A DNA stretch of 64,000 nt from Algoriphagus kandeliae (GCF_004571135.1 NZ_SPSB01000001.1:558001-622000), one strand, 5' to 3'; shown: positions 1 to 8,880, counted from the stretch's first letter. Numbers and translations: made by a program. The notes: a model not told the origin generated them from the sequence alone.

Positions 1-551
1 TCTGCCTTACTCCATGATTCTGTCTCATCAAACCTTTCATTAAAAAATGTATTCCTAAGATCACGAAGGTATTCCTTAAGTTCATCTTTGAACTTTCTCG
101 GGAAAAATTCATTACTCTTTAAACTCAAATAACTGAATCCTTCAAGATTACTGCACCAACCCGCTTCTGTAATATTGTTCGATCCTGTAACCACCAAAAG
201 CTCCCAATCTTCCAGTAGAATAAAACTATGTTTGGGATGAAAGCAAGGTTTAACACCTGCTACTTTGGGTATATCTATGGTTCGTACCACATAGTCTAGG
301 TTAATTCCTTTTTGAGCCTTGGCATGGAAATCACAATACACGGTGATGGGTGGCAGTTCGTGTTGAAACTTACGCCACAGGATAGCGTTTTGGATACGGT
401 TTTCACCAAACGGAATATCGGGAAAGAAAAGTGGCAGTAGATAATTTTCAAAAAAGTCCGGTTCAAAATTGAAGGTATGGAACACCGCAGCACGAACTTT
501 CCGCCCGTTCATTTTTTCTTTTAAATGTTCAGCGAGTATAACAGTCCCCAT
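1..551 (-). CDS. Phospholipase D-like domain protein, 3'-truncated by window edge
   Basis: An open frame of 183 complete codons reads from ATG at 551 to the window edge without a stop. About residue 105 it has FHPKHSFILLED, followed by TGSNNITEAGW. This matches one half of the HxK...GSxN active site of phospholipase-D-like nucleases and phosphodiesterases. Its ATG shares an A with the TAA of the gene upstream (TAATG), so translation is probably coupled. PLD-fold proteins in bacterial defence loci often act as nucleases next to helicases, but whether a helicase follows lies outside the window. The PLD assignment is fairly firm; the substrate is unknown. Confidence 0.7.
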   Translation of the reverse strand, partial: MGTVILAEHLKEKMNGRKVRAAVFHTFNFEPDFFENYLLPLFFPDIPFGENRIQNAILWRKFQHELPPITVYCDFHAKAQKGINLDYVVRTIDIPKVAGVKPCFHPKHSFILLEDWELLVVTGSNNITEAGWCSNLEGFSYLSLKSNEFFPRKFKDELKEYLRDLRNTFFNERFDETESWSKA

Positions 552-1705
552 TACAACATAATTTGTTTGTAAAGTGAAATATAAGTGGGGAAGAAATAAA
601 TATTTTCAAAATCCGAGTCTTTATCAAAAGACTCGATAGTTTTGGCCCCATCGGAATAATAGACCTTTACTTCTCCGTTTTCCTCCTTCAACCAAGGTGC
701 ATTTTTACGGTTCTCGCTGATGTATTTATTACGCTCAATAGCTGTTTTGACAATCTCGAAAGGCGGATTTTGTAAACTTGCATTTAGGGAATCCAGCACA
801 GAATCGTTGAATTCATAATTCAATTTGGGTGGAAAGGAATTAAAGATGGGCATCTTTTCAATTTTGGAACGCGACCAATTGGGTTCATCCTGTAATGTTC
901 GGAACAGGAATGCATAGGGGGTAAGTATCTGTTCCGCATGTTTTATTCGTATCAGTCTTTGATTTAATGATTCATTATCACTTAATGCTAATAAATCATC
1001 GATAAAAGAATAGAGCTGAAATCCTTCCACTTGAGTTAATTCTGGATGTGTATTAAAAATATTGAAAAGTGTATTTTGGACATGATCTCCATCAACTTCG
1101 AGTAGGACCTTTTGATAAAAAAGTTTTTCTACTTCTGTAACAGACCGTAACATTTCTGCAAAAAGTAATAAGTTGTCCTCATCCATGGTGATTACATCTT
1201 CCTTCAATAGCTTGTCGACTAATGGACGTAGGGGTAAACCATTTACTTTTGATTCCAAGGAACTTTCTATCAGCTGCTGAAACTCATCCCGTTTTCGAAT
1301 TCCTATTTCTGTAAAAGGTCGATTGTATTTACCATAAATACCGTAGCTTTTTTGATTGCTCAATAAGGTATGTTCAGGTTTTAAGCTAAAAGTATAAGGT
1401 GAGTTACTCACTTTCTTGCGGATAAAATCGATGCCATTAAAGCCCCCCTCATTAAGATGTAATACCCGGGAAAATCCACAGGCCTGTTCGAATTTGAGGA
1501 AGAAAGGCAGAAAACCAGACGGATTCCTTTCCCCATAAAAATACCAAGCATAGGACATGACTTGGAAATCGGTGAGATTAATTGAGACCGTAGATAAATA
1601 TTTAATTATACTTCTGCCTAAGGATTGCCAAATAGGCTGAAAACCTAAGGGGTCTCGAGAACCCTTAATTCTAAAATTGGGATCTTGCTTGGTGAAGAAA
1701 AGCAT
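551..1705 (-). CDS. Uncharacterised 384-residue protein coupled to a PLD-like protein
   Basis: I do not recognise a family. The protein is soluble, with no signal peptide or membrane segment. The N-terminus has an aromatic, glycine-rich stretch (GSRDPLGFQPIWQSLGR) and the middle is acidic and helical. It overlaps the downstream PLD-like gene by one base, so the two products probably work together. The five genes from 1 to 3326 run the same way with gaps of 37 to 95 bp upstream of this one and lie beside a restriction-modification operon. A role in defence is inferred from position and from the PLD partner only. Confidence 0.65.
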   Translation of the reverse strand: MLFFTKQDPNFRIKGSRDPLGFQPIWQSLGRSIIKYLSTVSINLTDFQVMSYAWYFYGERNPSGFLPFFLKFEQACGFSRVLHLNEGGFNGIDFIRKKVSNSPYTFSLKPEHTLLSNQKSYGIYGKYNRPFTEIGIRKRDEFQQLIESSLESKVNGLPLRPLVDKLLKEDVITMDEDNLLLFAEMLRSVTEVEKLFYQKVLLEVDGDHVQNTLFNIFNTHPELTQVEGFQLYSFIDDLLALSDNESLNQRLIRIKHAEQILTPYAFLFRTLQDEPNWSRSKIEKMPIFNSFPPKLNYEFNDSVLDSLNASLQNPPFEIVKTAIERNKYISENRKNAPWLKEENGEVKVYYSDGAKTIESFDKDSDFENIYFFPTYISLYKQIML

Positions 1706-1800
1706 AAAATTAAAGCATACTGTTTATTAAAATACCACGAGCTAAGAAGGTGTAACTAGATATATTAAAGATAGGGAAATGACATTTTACAAGTAAATAT

Positions 1801-2277
1801 TTACTTACCCCGAAGAATAATAAATCCTTTTTCTTTTCTTTCTGAAGGATGGGTAAATGGTAATCTTTTAAGTCCTTCTACGAATATTTCACCTCTGGTT
1901 TTCTCACTTTGGTCGATTTCAAAAGAAATGACTGCTTCAATTTTGAAATCGCGATCAAACGGTAAAATCAATACATGACGGGCCTGAACCTGAATTCCAA
2001 AAGTACCTTCAGGATTTCCCAAGCTGAGACTTGCTCCTTCAAATTGCATTTTGCCATCAAACTGTAATACAATATGGGAGGAAACTCCTGTAAGATCCAA
2101 TTGTACATTCAATCGACTATGGATGAAAGAAAAGAGAATTGATTGTTCTTCTTCGTTGAGAAAATCAGCTACTTTGACAATTGAGTCAAGGGTTATATAT
2201 TCTTCAACATGAATTTTTCTGATTTCTCCATTACGGAAATACACATTCAATTTTTGAGGATATTTGACAGTTTTCAT
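1801..2277 (-). CDS. Hypothetical protein, 158 aa
   Basis: No family was recognised. The predicted protein alternates hydrophobic and polar residues in a way that suggests beta structure (VSSHIVLQFDGKMQFEGASL, then HVLILPFDRDFKIEAVISFE), and it ends in a basic tail. It has no signal peptide. It lies 37 bp downstream of the 147-residue gene and 95 bp upstream of the 384-residue gene on the same strand, so it is probably part of the same transcription unit. The reading frame is continuous from ATG and its size and strand match its neighbours, which supports a real gene. Confidence 0.55.
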   Translation of the reverse strand: MKTVKYPQKLNVYFRNGEIRKIHVEEYITLDSIVKVADFLNEEEQSILFSFIHSRLNVQLDLTGVSSHIVLQFDGKMQFEGASLSLGNPEGTFGIQVQARHVLILPFDRDFKIEAVISFEIDQSEKTRGEIFVEGLKRLPFTHPSERKEKGFIILRGK

Positions 2278-2314
2278 GATTATCTTTTTTAATTATTAAG
2301 GATTAGGAAAGAGT

Positions 2315-2758
2315 TTATTCATCTGAATCTTTATAATGAGCAGCATTCATTGCAATAACTTTTTTCGAATGGGTCACTAAACTTCCTCCCCAAGGAATTA
2401 CTGTACTGAATTCAATTTTTTCACCTTCGAAATAATGAGCCATATCTTTTTCTTCGACCAGGCACAAAAGGATTGGCCGCTGGTATTCCTCTTCTAAAGT
2501 CTCTTTGATCATCCTAGCTCGACTGATCAAAATGGTGTGCAGCTTGGAATATTTATCGAATCTATATTCTTCCAACAAACTATCGGCTATGCCATTTATT
2601 TGTGATCCTGGGAATAAATCAGGATCGTATCCCGAATTGATTTGGAGAGGAATCTGCATGTACACTGCGCTGAATAATCGCACGATTATATATGGAAATT
2701 CACCATAACCTTCTTGAAAGGCTTTTACAGTAGTGAGTTTATCATTTGAGTAATTCAT
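2315..2758 (-). CDS. Hypothetical protein, 147 aa
   Basis: No family was recognised. The sequence looks like a small mixed alpha/beta cytosolic protein with no signal peptide. Visible segments are a hydrophobic core strand (FPYIIVRLFSAVYMQIPLQI), a helical middle and a C-terminal strand-rich part (KVIAMNAAH). It is the second gene of the five-gene minus-strand set, 85 bp downstream of the 160-residue gene. The opposite strand has a shorter open frame at 2505-2708, which I take to be a shadow. Function is unknown. Confidence 0.55.
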   Translation of the reverse strand: MNYSNDKLTTVKAFQEGYGEFPYIIVRLFSAVYMQIPLQINSGYDPDLFPGSQINGIADSLLEEYRFDKYSKLHTILISRARMIKETLEEEYQRPILLCLVEEKDMAHYFEGEKIEFSTVIPWGGSLVTHSKKVIAMNAAHYKDSDE

Positions 2759-2843
2759 TGTTTTTCTTGTTTAATGATGAATAGTTGTAAGAAAGGGGAT
2801 AGGGGGCTTGGGATTTAGCCAAGTCAATCAAAAAGCCAGTGCT

Positions 2844-3326
2844 TTAAACCTTTATGTGATAAACATCTGAATGGTTTCGGCTTATGTCGCGGACGCAAAA
2901 TCCTCCTGGCTCAGGGATTTCTTCGATCAAATCAAAGACTAAACAATCCTTGGGTAAACCTTCAAAAATCAGGGTAAAGTCATGGGGATTATGAGGATGA
3001 ATTTCCCTCCAGTCAGGATAGAAACTGATATTAAATGCCTGCAGCAACTTAGATGGTTTTGAAGACCCTTTGGGTTTCAGGAAAGTGCTAGGCCAAATAC
3101 GGAGTCTGGGGGAATAGAAAATGCTGGGATAAAAGCGACAATGGATGATGACCTGTTGCTCTTGTGTAGCATATTCTTCGGCCTTTTGCTTGAACTCTGA
3201 GTCCAATTCGATTTTAGGACGATGGATTACCTCTTTTTCCGGCTTAGGACCGAAGGGTGAATCAGGAATGCACCCATTTAGGACTTTTGCCTTTGGAGTA
3301 GGTGGTGTTGTTTTGAAAGTACGCAT
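2844..3326 (-). CDS. Hypothetical protein, 160 aa, first gene of the unknown cassette
   Basis: No family was recognised. The N-terminal 45 residues are proline- and lysine-rich and probably disordered (TTPPTPKAK, FGPKPEKE). The remainder is strand-rich with many aromatic residues (HCRFYPSIFYSPRLRIWPS) and ends in EEIPEPGGFCVRDISRN. It is the promoter-proximal gene of the five-gene minus-strand set. Its start codon lies inside one arm of a perfect 11-bp inverted repeat (3325-3359), so it may control its own translation or transcription. Function is unknown. Confidence 0.55.
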   Translation of the reverse strand: MRTFKTTPPTPKAKVLNGCIPDSPFGPKPEKEVIHRPKIELDSEFKQKAEEYATQEQQVIIHCRFYPSIFYSPRLRIWPSTFLKPKGSSKPSKLLQAFNISFYPDWREIHPHNPHDFTLIFEGLPKDCLVFDLIEEIPEPGGFCVRDISRNHSDVYHIKV

Positions 3327-3359
3327 GATAACATGGGTTTAGGTTAAACATGTTATCAT
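3325..3359 (-). promoter_or_regulatory. Perfect 11-bp inverted repeat over a start codon
   Basis: ATGATAACATG at 3325-3335 and CATGTTATCAT at 3349-3359 are exact reverse complements with a 13-nt spacer. The ATG of the 160-residue gene (3326-3324 on the minus strand) lies at the end of one arm. In RNA this would be a stable hairpin that covers the ribosome binding region. As DNA it could be a repressor operator. Confidence 0.6.
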
Positions 3360-3583
3360 CAAGAAGGAAAAGGGGATTGCAGGTAAACATTTTTGGTCTG
3401 CAGGGACCCTCATCGATTGACCACCGTGGTGTTTGACTCGGTTGGTATCAGCCGTACTGATTCTTGATGATGTTTCAAATTTGGAAGCAGTTTCTTAGAA
3501 ATCAAAATACAATTCTGATTTCTGACACTTTTTGTCAGGAAATAGGGTTTGAAAAGAGTACTAAAGCCCATTAATTTTAAAAA

Positions 3584-4069
3584 GTGAGTTCCAAACCCTA
3601 CATAAGGCCCAAAGTAGCTGTTCCCAAGTTTTCTGAAGAGAATGGATTTTATACTACTGAACAGCGGTCCTATAACATGTCAAGGATTCGATCTAAAGGT
3701 ACTAAGCCTGAAAAGCTTCTTAAAAAAGCCCTGTGGCATGCAGGTGTTCGATATAAGACACCCAAAAAGCTTCTTCCCGGAAAGCCAGATATCAGTTTGA
3801 AAAAGTATAAGCTGGTAATTTTTATTGATGGGGCTTTTTGGCATGGATACGATTGGGAGTATCGTAAACATGCCATTAAATCAAATCAAGAATTCTGGAT
3901 AGCAAAGATCGAGAGGAATATCCAACGGGATCAAGAAATAAACGCATACTACCAATTAAAAGGGTGGACTGTATTGCGTTTTTGGGATTTTGAAGTGAAA
4001 AACGAGATAGGTATCTGTCTTTCGCTTATTCTTGAAAAAATGGGGTTAAACGATTTTACTTTTCGCTAA
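3584..4069 (+). CDS. vsr: Very short patch repair (Vsr-type) endonuclease
   Basis: Vsr nicks 5' of T in T:G mismatches that arise when 5-methylcytosine deaminates, and it usually accompanies a cytosine-5 methyltransferase, as here. The conserved Vsr blocks are present: NMSRIRSKGTKPE, LPGKPDI with the catalytic Asp, FWHGY, and NIQRDQEINAYYQLKGW. By eye the four zinc ligands of E. coli Vsr appear replaced: GAFWHGYDW where E. coli has Cys-His-Cys, and WDF where it has WEC. The start is GTG at 3584. The gene converges on the DUF2357 gene and their 3' ends overlap by 24 bp, which ties it to the island. Confidence 0.88.
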   Translation: MSSKPYIRPKVAVPKFSEENGFYTTEQRSYNMSRIRSKGTKPEKLLKKALWHAGVRYKTPKKLLPGKPDISLKKYKLVIFIDGAFWHGYDWEYRKHAIKSNQEFWIAKIERNIQRDQEINAYYQLKGWTVLRFWDFEVKNEIGICLSLILEKMGLNDFTFR

Positions 4070-6361
4070 TTCCGAAAGTGAAGAGGTGAATGGTGATCCT
4101 GACTGATGTTTTGATTTGAAATTTTTTAACAAGGCGATGTTCCACTTTTTATCTATCAATTCTGGATCATTAATCGGCTCTATATCAATTACCAAATAGA
4201 ATTTTTCTAATTCTTCGCCTTCTTTTTCATCGCTTGGATATTTCAATTTGCCTTTATTCAAATCATTTAAAGAATAAACCTTTGGTCCCTTACTTACAAT
4301 TTTCCATAATCGATTAGAAATGAGTTCATTGTTCCCATGAAGCAATAGGTATTTTGCTGAGACTGTTTCAATATCAAGAGGAAGTGACCCATTTCCTGTT
4401 CCAGTCCTAAAGTTGTACTTTCTTTCTGTTTCTATCCAATTCAAATGCTCATGAGATTTATAAAAACCTACTAAAACATAGGTCTCATCTGGAATCAGGG
4501 CTCTGTTTTTTCCATAAGTTTCTGGAAGGAATTCATTTACCCTATCGTCATCTTTTGGTACCTCTTTATAGACCTTGTATGATTTTAATGCAATTTTTTC
4601 ACGTTGAGATGCTCTATTGATAAAATGATTAATAACTTTTTTAATAAACGATTCAAGGTCTTTGGTTCCATCATCAGTTTTTGAAGGACGTACAGGGAAT
4701 GCTCCTAAGCCTGGAATAATTTCATGAAATCCCTTTCTCTCTATAGGAATTGTTCCAGGGTAAAGGACATATGCGCCACCAGTTCTTCGTATAGCATCTT
4801 TGTATGCATGCATTTTCAGAAGGTCTGCATTTTTATAGATACCTTTTCTATTGGCCGTTTTCTCCTCGTCCAATTCATCTTCTTGATCAGTAATCTGAAA
4901 AATTTCGTCCACCTTATATTTAGCATCAAAGTGAATGTGAACAATGAGTTCTTCCTCTTCGGCTTGATCCATTCCTATTCCAAATGGCCAAACGGAAAGC
5001 GTATAATCAGGTCTTAGGGTAGTAGTCCAGCTTCCTGATTTAGGGTAATCGTTTTTTCCTTTAAATGGACGATTGTAGTTGAACTGAATATGAAACTTCC
5101 GGTTTCCCGAATTGAAAATCCCTTTTAGAGCAGTGAATTTTCCCTGTTTCAGATTGATATTCAATCCTTCATCTTTGACAGTTATCAATTCTTCCAATTG
5201 TTTGGGTTCGATTTCAAAAAGATGTTGAAGGATTCCGAGCAACTTGAAGAATAGCCAATATTCATATAGTGTCGCAATGTCTTTTTTGCCTCCTTCATAA
5301 ACATCTTCTCCGCCATTCCAGATCAGTTTAGCTGCCAAATCAAACATCAGCCAAACTCTTAGGACTTCACGGTATCCTTCTTTTCTTTGAAGAACTGGAC
5401 TATTTAATTTTAACAAATGAGGAGCATTAATTTCACTAAATATTGTGTGATTGAGATGATTTTCTAATTCGCTAATTAATCGATTTGATTCTCTTGATAA
5501 TTGGCTTTGTTTATTTAGTTTTTTTGCTTTTGAATTAATTTCAACGCAAAACTTTAAAAAGGTTTCTAATGCATACTTAATAAATCGATTCTCTGGAGTA
5601 TCCAATGAATCCACTTTTTTAGAAGAAAGGATTTTGTTTGGAAATGAACCTAATCCATGATTTATCAATGGATGTGAAGAGGGGATTTTAAATCGATTTT
5701 TGCCTTTGACGATTTCTGTAAGTGTGCTTCTTGAAAAACGTCGAATATTCCTTGTGTCTTTCAGATCAGTTTTTTCTTTCCATTTTGTATTGGGAAAAGA
5801 TACTATTCGGTGTATAGCTTCTTGGAATTCTGAAGTCCCGACTATTGACTTAATAAAAATAAAACGCTGATAAAGGACCTGCTCAGAAATTCCTTTTTCA
5901 AAATTGGGTTCAAAGTTCTGAAAGACTGGGGAATTGATCTGGAGAAGAAGATCAGTACACTTCTCGGTAATGTATTCGAGCATATCCCGATAATCATCCC
6001 GATAGCCGGTTTTTCTCGATCTGACCTCTACCGGGATTTTCTTTATCGGGACATCATTCCCCTTTTTCAGTAGGTTTAAGTAAAGCGTCCCCACATAAAT
6101 ATTGGGAGCCAAGCTTCCCATATTGGGATGCTTTTGATGTGGTTGGATGATGTTTCCCTGAATAGATTCCAAATAGTAGTCAGGATCGCTGAGTTCAAAA
6201 TCATAGAAGCAGCCTTCAAGGATCTGATACCTCGCTTCGTTGTTTTCCAAGCTTTCCTGTTCCTCATCAAAAAGCGTCTCATCCTTTTTTTCAAAGATTT
6301 CTAAGACTAGACCTTTTTCAATTTCAGAAAGATCTATCAATATTTTGGAAATAGCTGGCAT
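4046..6361 (-). CDS. McrC-like restriction subunit: DUF2357 with PD-(D/E)XK nuclease domain
   Basis: This 771-residue protein is the likely nuclease partner of the upstream McrB-like GTPase. The N-terminal two thirds fit DUF2357. A PD-(D/E)XK nuclease of the DUF524/PDDEXK_7 type follows, with RPDYTLSVWP near residue 455 and HIHFDAKYKV near residue 475, giving the D...D-x-K catalytic pattern. About 200 further C-terminal residues complete it. The McrB-like gene ends 3 bp upstream, so the two are co-translated. In LlaJI and BsuMI-type systems this family acts with a McrB-like protein in restriction. The exact substrate here is not visible. Confidence 0.82.
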   Translation of the reverse strand: MPAISKILIDLSEIEKGLVLEIFEKKDETLFDEEQESLENNEARYQILEGCFYDFELSDPDYYLESIQGNIIQPHQKHPNMGSLAPNIYVGTLYLNLLKKGNDVPIKKIPVEVRSRKTGYRDDYRDMLEYITEKCTDLLLQINSPVFQNFEPNFEKGISEQVLYQRFIFIKSIVGTSEFQEAIHRIVSFPNTKWKEKTDLKDTRNIRRFSRSTLTEIVKGKNRFKIPSSHPLINHGLGSFPNKILSSKKVDSLDTPENRFIKYALETFLKFCVEINSKAKKLNKQSQLSRESNRLISELENHLNHTIFSEINAPHLLKLNSPVLQRKEGYREVLRVWLMFDLAAKLIWNGGEDVYEGGKKDIATLYEYWLFFKLLGILQHLFEIEPKQLEELITVKDEGLNINLKQGKFTALKGIFNSGNRKFHIQFNYNRPFKGKNDYPKSGSWTTTLRPDYTLSVWPFGIGMDQAEEEELIVHIHFDAKYKVDEIFQITDQEDELDEEKTANRKGIYKNADLLKMHAYKDAIRRTGGAYVLYPGTIPIERKGFHEIIPGLGAFPVRPSKTDDGTKDLESFIKKVINHFINRASQREKIALKSYKVYKEVPKDDDRVNEFLPETYGKNRALIPDETYVLVGFYKSHEHLNWIETERKYNFRTGTGNGSLPLDIETVSAKYLLLHGNNELISNRLWKIVSKGPKVYSLNDLNKGKLKYPSDEKEGEELEKFYLVIDIEPINDPELIDKKWNIALLKNFKSKHQSGSPFTSSLSELAKSKIV

Positions 6362-6364
6362 AGT

Positions 6365-8338
6365 CTAGGCTTCAGCAAAACTTGCAAACCCGTTCTCGAC
6401 TGCTGCCCTATGCATTCGGGACAGCTTTTCAAAGGAAAGAGGGTACTTGATTTTTTCACTATCAACCTCGAAAACCTTATTCTCAATGTTAGTATTTTCT
6501 ATTTCTGATTTGATAGAGTCTTTGAGGCATAGATTTGCAAGAGAAGTCAGAACAGGAACAAGCTTCCGTCTAGACCCGTGAAGTTTGGGAAGGAGCTTTT
6601 GGATAACAGCAATATCCAGTTTTTCATCAATTTCGAGGTCTGGATCAATCTTGCCCAAACGATCTATCAGTTTGAGAATTTCGGTAGCTGATCGATATCC
6701 GAATTCGGCACCAACTTTTTTAAGCTCGACAAAGAACTTGCCTAACTGCTCTTTGACATCATCTATACCCTCTGTAGGAACATTAGTATCCAAAGCCATA
6801 TCCAAAAAGCTTTTAGCCATTCCTGCACCTTTGGATTCTAAATTTTCCATGTTGATTTCACCAAGTTCATTAAAGAATTTGGTCATTTCATTAGGTGTAA
6901 TCCGGAATTCGATGGTATTGGCCCGGTCTAAAACTTTCGGGCTGAACATGTGAGTAGTCTCATCGATATTGACTGTTCCAATGATGAATAGGTTTTTAGG
7001 GATATTGATTTTAGAAGGAATCCCACTTTTTGGGGTTTTATAATTATGCAGAAAAATTTCTTCGCCTGATTCCATGGCACTTAGGAAGTCGGCAAAATAC
7101 CGTTCAACATGGCTAAGGTTCATCTCATCTAAAATCAAAAAATAAGGTAAATCAGGATTATCATTTGCCTCAATCAAAAGGTCCAAAGCACCATTTTCAG
7201 GTTTAATATATTCATTCTCATTCAATGCATTAGGATAACCTAAAAGTGGCTCCCGGTTTGTCCAATCCGCGCCTACTGGAATAAGGATAAAGTTCCCGGT
7301 TTTCAATTCCGTACTTTCTCTCATCATTAATGAAGCAACTTTGAAAAATTCTGTATAAAACCCGTGAATATGTTTTTGATAAATAGATCTTTCGCCTACC
7401 TCATGTCTTATCTCTTTTGGGTCTCCATTGATATCTATTTCTCCATTTTTTAATAAATCAAACCACTCAAATATCCCTTTAACTGGAATAGGTATAATCT
7501 TACCTGTTGACCCTTTAAGGTTTATTATTTGTAGAAAATCACGATCAAGAGATACAATTTTATAATTTTCAAGAAATATCTCATTTTGAATAGCTTTTTT
7601 TAATAGGGCAAATTTTGATTGTTTATAACTAGATATCCATTTTCCAAAAGCTAGTGCAAGTTTTGTTTTCCCGGAACCAGAGAGCCCTGTTAATAAAAGA
7701 AAGTTTTTTGATATCAGAGAAGAAATAAATCTTTTTACTAAGCTTTCAGAATAGATAATATTCGAAGATGAGCAATCCCTCCAAAAATCCATTATTTTAG
7801 TTGAATATTTAATTTCTTTTTTAGTATTAGCTTTAGTCTCATCATTAGAAATCAATTCTATTATACTTTTTGAATCTAGAAGAATTTCAATTTTTGATGG
7901 AAACTCGCTTTTATTTAGGATTTTTTTTGTTGCCTTTAGAATCGCAATTGCTTGTTGGTTATCAATTTTTCTAAAGGATTGATTTGGTTCATTTGTGGTT
8001 ATAGGACCTATGCTAGGAGCATTTTTTAATTCTGGAAATTTATAAAAGTCATCTCTGGAGATGCTTTCCTCAAAAAGTTCCAAAATCTTTACCTTTATTT
8101 TAAAGTGTTTTGATCCATCATCTAATGGAAGTGTAACCACTTCCGAAAGAGCTCTAAGTCCATTTTCATAGTTGATTTCTTTTTTGCTCTTATCTCCGCT
8201 TATTACTAAAAAAACAAAATCTCCTAATTTCACCTCTGTGCGGTGCCATGATAGTTGTTTGAATTCCATTATTGACGTTCCTCTCAATAATGATTTTATA
8301 GATTCTTGATGGCTAGTTTTAATCGAAAAAAAATTCAT
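6365..8338 (-). CDS. McrB-like AAA+ GTPase restriction subunit
   Basis: The 657-residue protein has the McrB core: Walker A GLSGSGKTK near residue 216, Walker B FLILDEMNLSHVERYFADF near residue 406, and the McrB signature GTVNIDETTHMFSPKVLDRA near residue 458. McrB proteins form GTP-driven rings that translocate DNA and activate a McrC nuclease. The N-terminal 140 residues (SWHRTEVKLGDFVFLVISGD, then DDFYKFPELKNAPSIGP) resemble an EVE/PUA-like fold that could read modified bases; this is a by-eye inference. It overlaps the preceding gene by 4 bp and is followed after 3 bp by its McrC-like partner. Confidence 0.88.
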   Translation of the reverse strand: MNFFSIKTSHQESIKSLLRGTSIMEFKQLSWHRTEVKLGDFVFLVISGDKSKKEINYENGLRALSEVVTLPLDDGSKHFKIKVKILELFEESISRDDFYKFPELKNAPSIGPITTNEPNQSFRKIDNQQAIAILKATKKILNKSEFPSKIEILLDSKSIIELISNDETKANTKKEIKYSTKIMDFWRDCSSSNIIYSESLVKRFISSLISKNFLLLTGLSGSGKTKLALAFGKWISSYKQSKFALLKKAIQNEIFLENYKIVSLDRDFLQIINLKGSTGKIIPIPVKGIFEWFDLLKNGEIDINGDPKEIRHEVGERSIYQKHIHGFYTEFFKVASLMMRESTELKTGNFILIPVGADWTNREPLLGYPNALNENEYIKPENGALDLLIEANDNPDLPYFLILDEMNLSHVERYFADFLSAMESGEEIFLHNYKTPKSGIPSKINIPKNLFIIGTVNIDETTHMFSPKVLDRANTIEFRITPNEMTKFFNELGEINMENLESKGAGMAKSFLDMALDTNVPTEGIDDVKEQLGKFFVELKKVGAEFGYRSATEILKLIDRLGKIDPDLEIDEKLDIAVIQKLLPKLHGSRRKLVPVLTSLANLCLKDSIKSEIENTNIENKVFEVDSEKIKYPLSFEKLSRMHRAAVENGFASFAEA

Positions 8339-8871
8339 GATTTATTATTTAAAATATTTATTAATTCTTGTTTACTCCTGAAGAATTCATAATCATCAAA
8401 ATTAATTTGATCCAGCATGATGATTTTATTTTTTTCTAAAGGGTTCATCTCAAAAGAAACGATTTTATTAATCTGTTTTTTATAAAAAAGTGGACCAATA
8501 TATGCGAATTTTTCAGGTTTTAGATATATAATTACCGAATTTTCAGTTTCATTTAAGATAGGAGCTCTCTTTGAAGAAAATGGTATTAATAAAACTCTCT
8601 CATTATTTAATTTGTATTCAAGCCTCTTGTAATTTTTGTTCATCCTTTTTTCAAAGTCGAACTCCATTCCTAAAAATTTTTCAAATGCAAATTCTGCTCT
8701 AATTTCTTGCGAAAGGTTATTTAAATATAATTGGGCGTCAAATTTGTCTCTTAATTCTCCAACGTCCTTAAGTTTTAAATGATTTAAAGCAATTTCCTGG
8801 ATTTTTAAATCTAAGTATCTAGGAGTATCTACTTTAGAAAAATGTTTTTGGATTTGAGGAAGCAAATTCAT
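8335..8871 (-). CDS. Hypothetical protein of the restriction operon, 178 aa
   Basis: No family was recognised. It is a lysine- and asparagine-rich cytosolic protein without signal peptide or membrane segment. It begins with a helical region (MNLLPQIQKHFSKVD) and has a strand-rich centre (NERVLLIPFSSKRAPIL). It sits 9 bp downstream of the B3-domain restriction gene and overlaps the McrB-like start by 4 bp, so it is almost certainly made with them. A structural or specificity subunit of the restriction complex is possible, since BsuMI also needs several restriction proteins, but this is inferred from position only. Confidence 0.6.
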   Translation of the reverse strand: MNLLPQIQKHFSKVDTPRYLDLKIQEIALNHLKLKDVGELRDKFDAQLYLNNLSQEIRAEFAFEKFLGMEFDFEKRMNKNYKRLEYKLNNERVLLIPFSSKRAPILNETENSVIIYLKPEKFAYIGPLFYKKQINKIVSFEMNPLEKNKIIMLDQINFDDYEFFRSKQELINILNNKS

Positions 8872-8880
8872 TTTTATTAT

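Noticed and set aside
296..493. A 65-codon minus-strand frame near the window start
   Set aside because: It overlaps the PLD-like gene in another frame; the PLD motif and the TAATG coupling support the longer frame.
3420..3430. ACCAC-C-GTGGT palindrome upstream of vsr
   Set aside because: It is short, lies 150 bp from the gene start and has no matching promoter element, so chance is likely.
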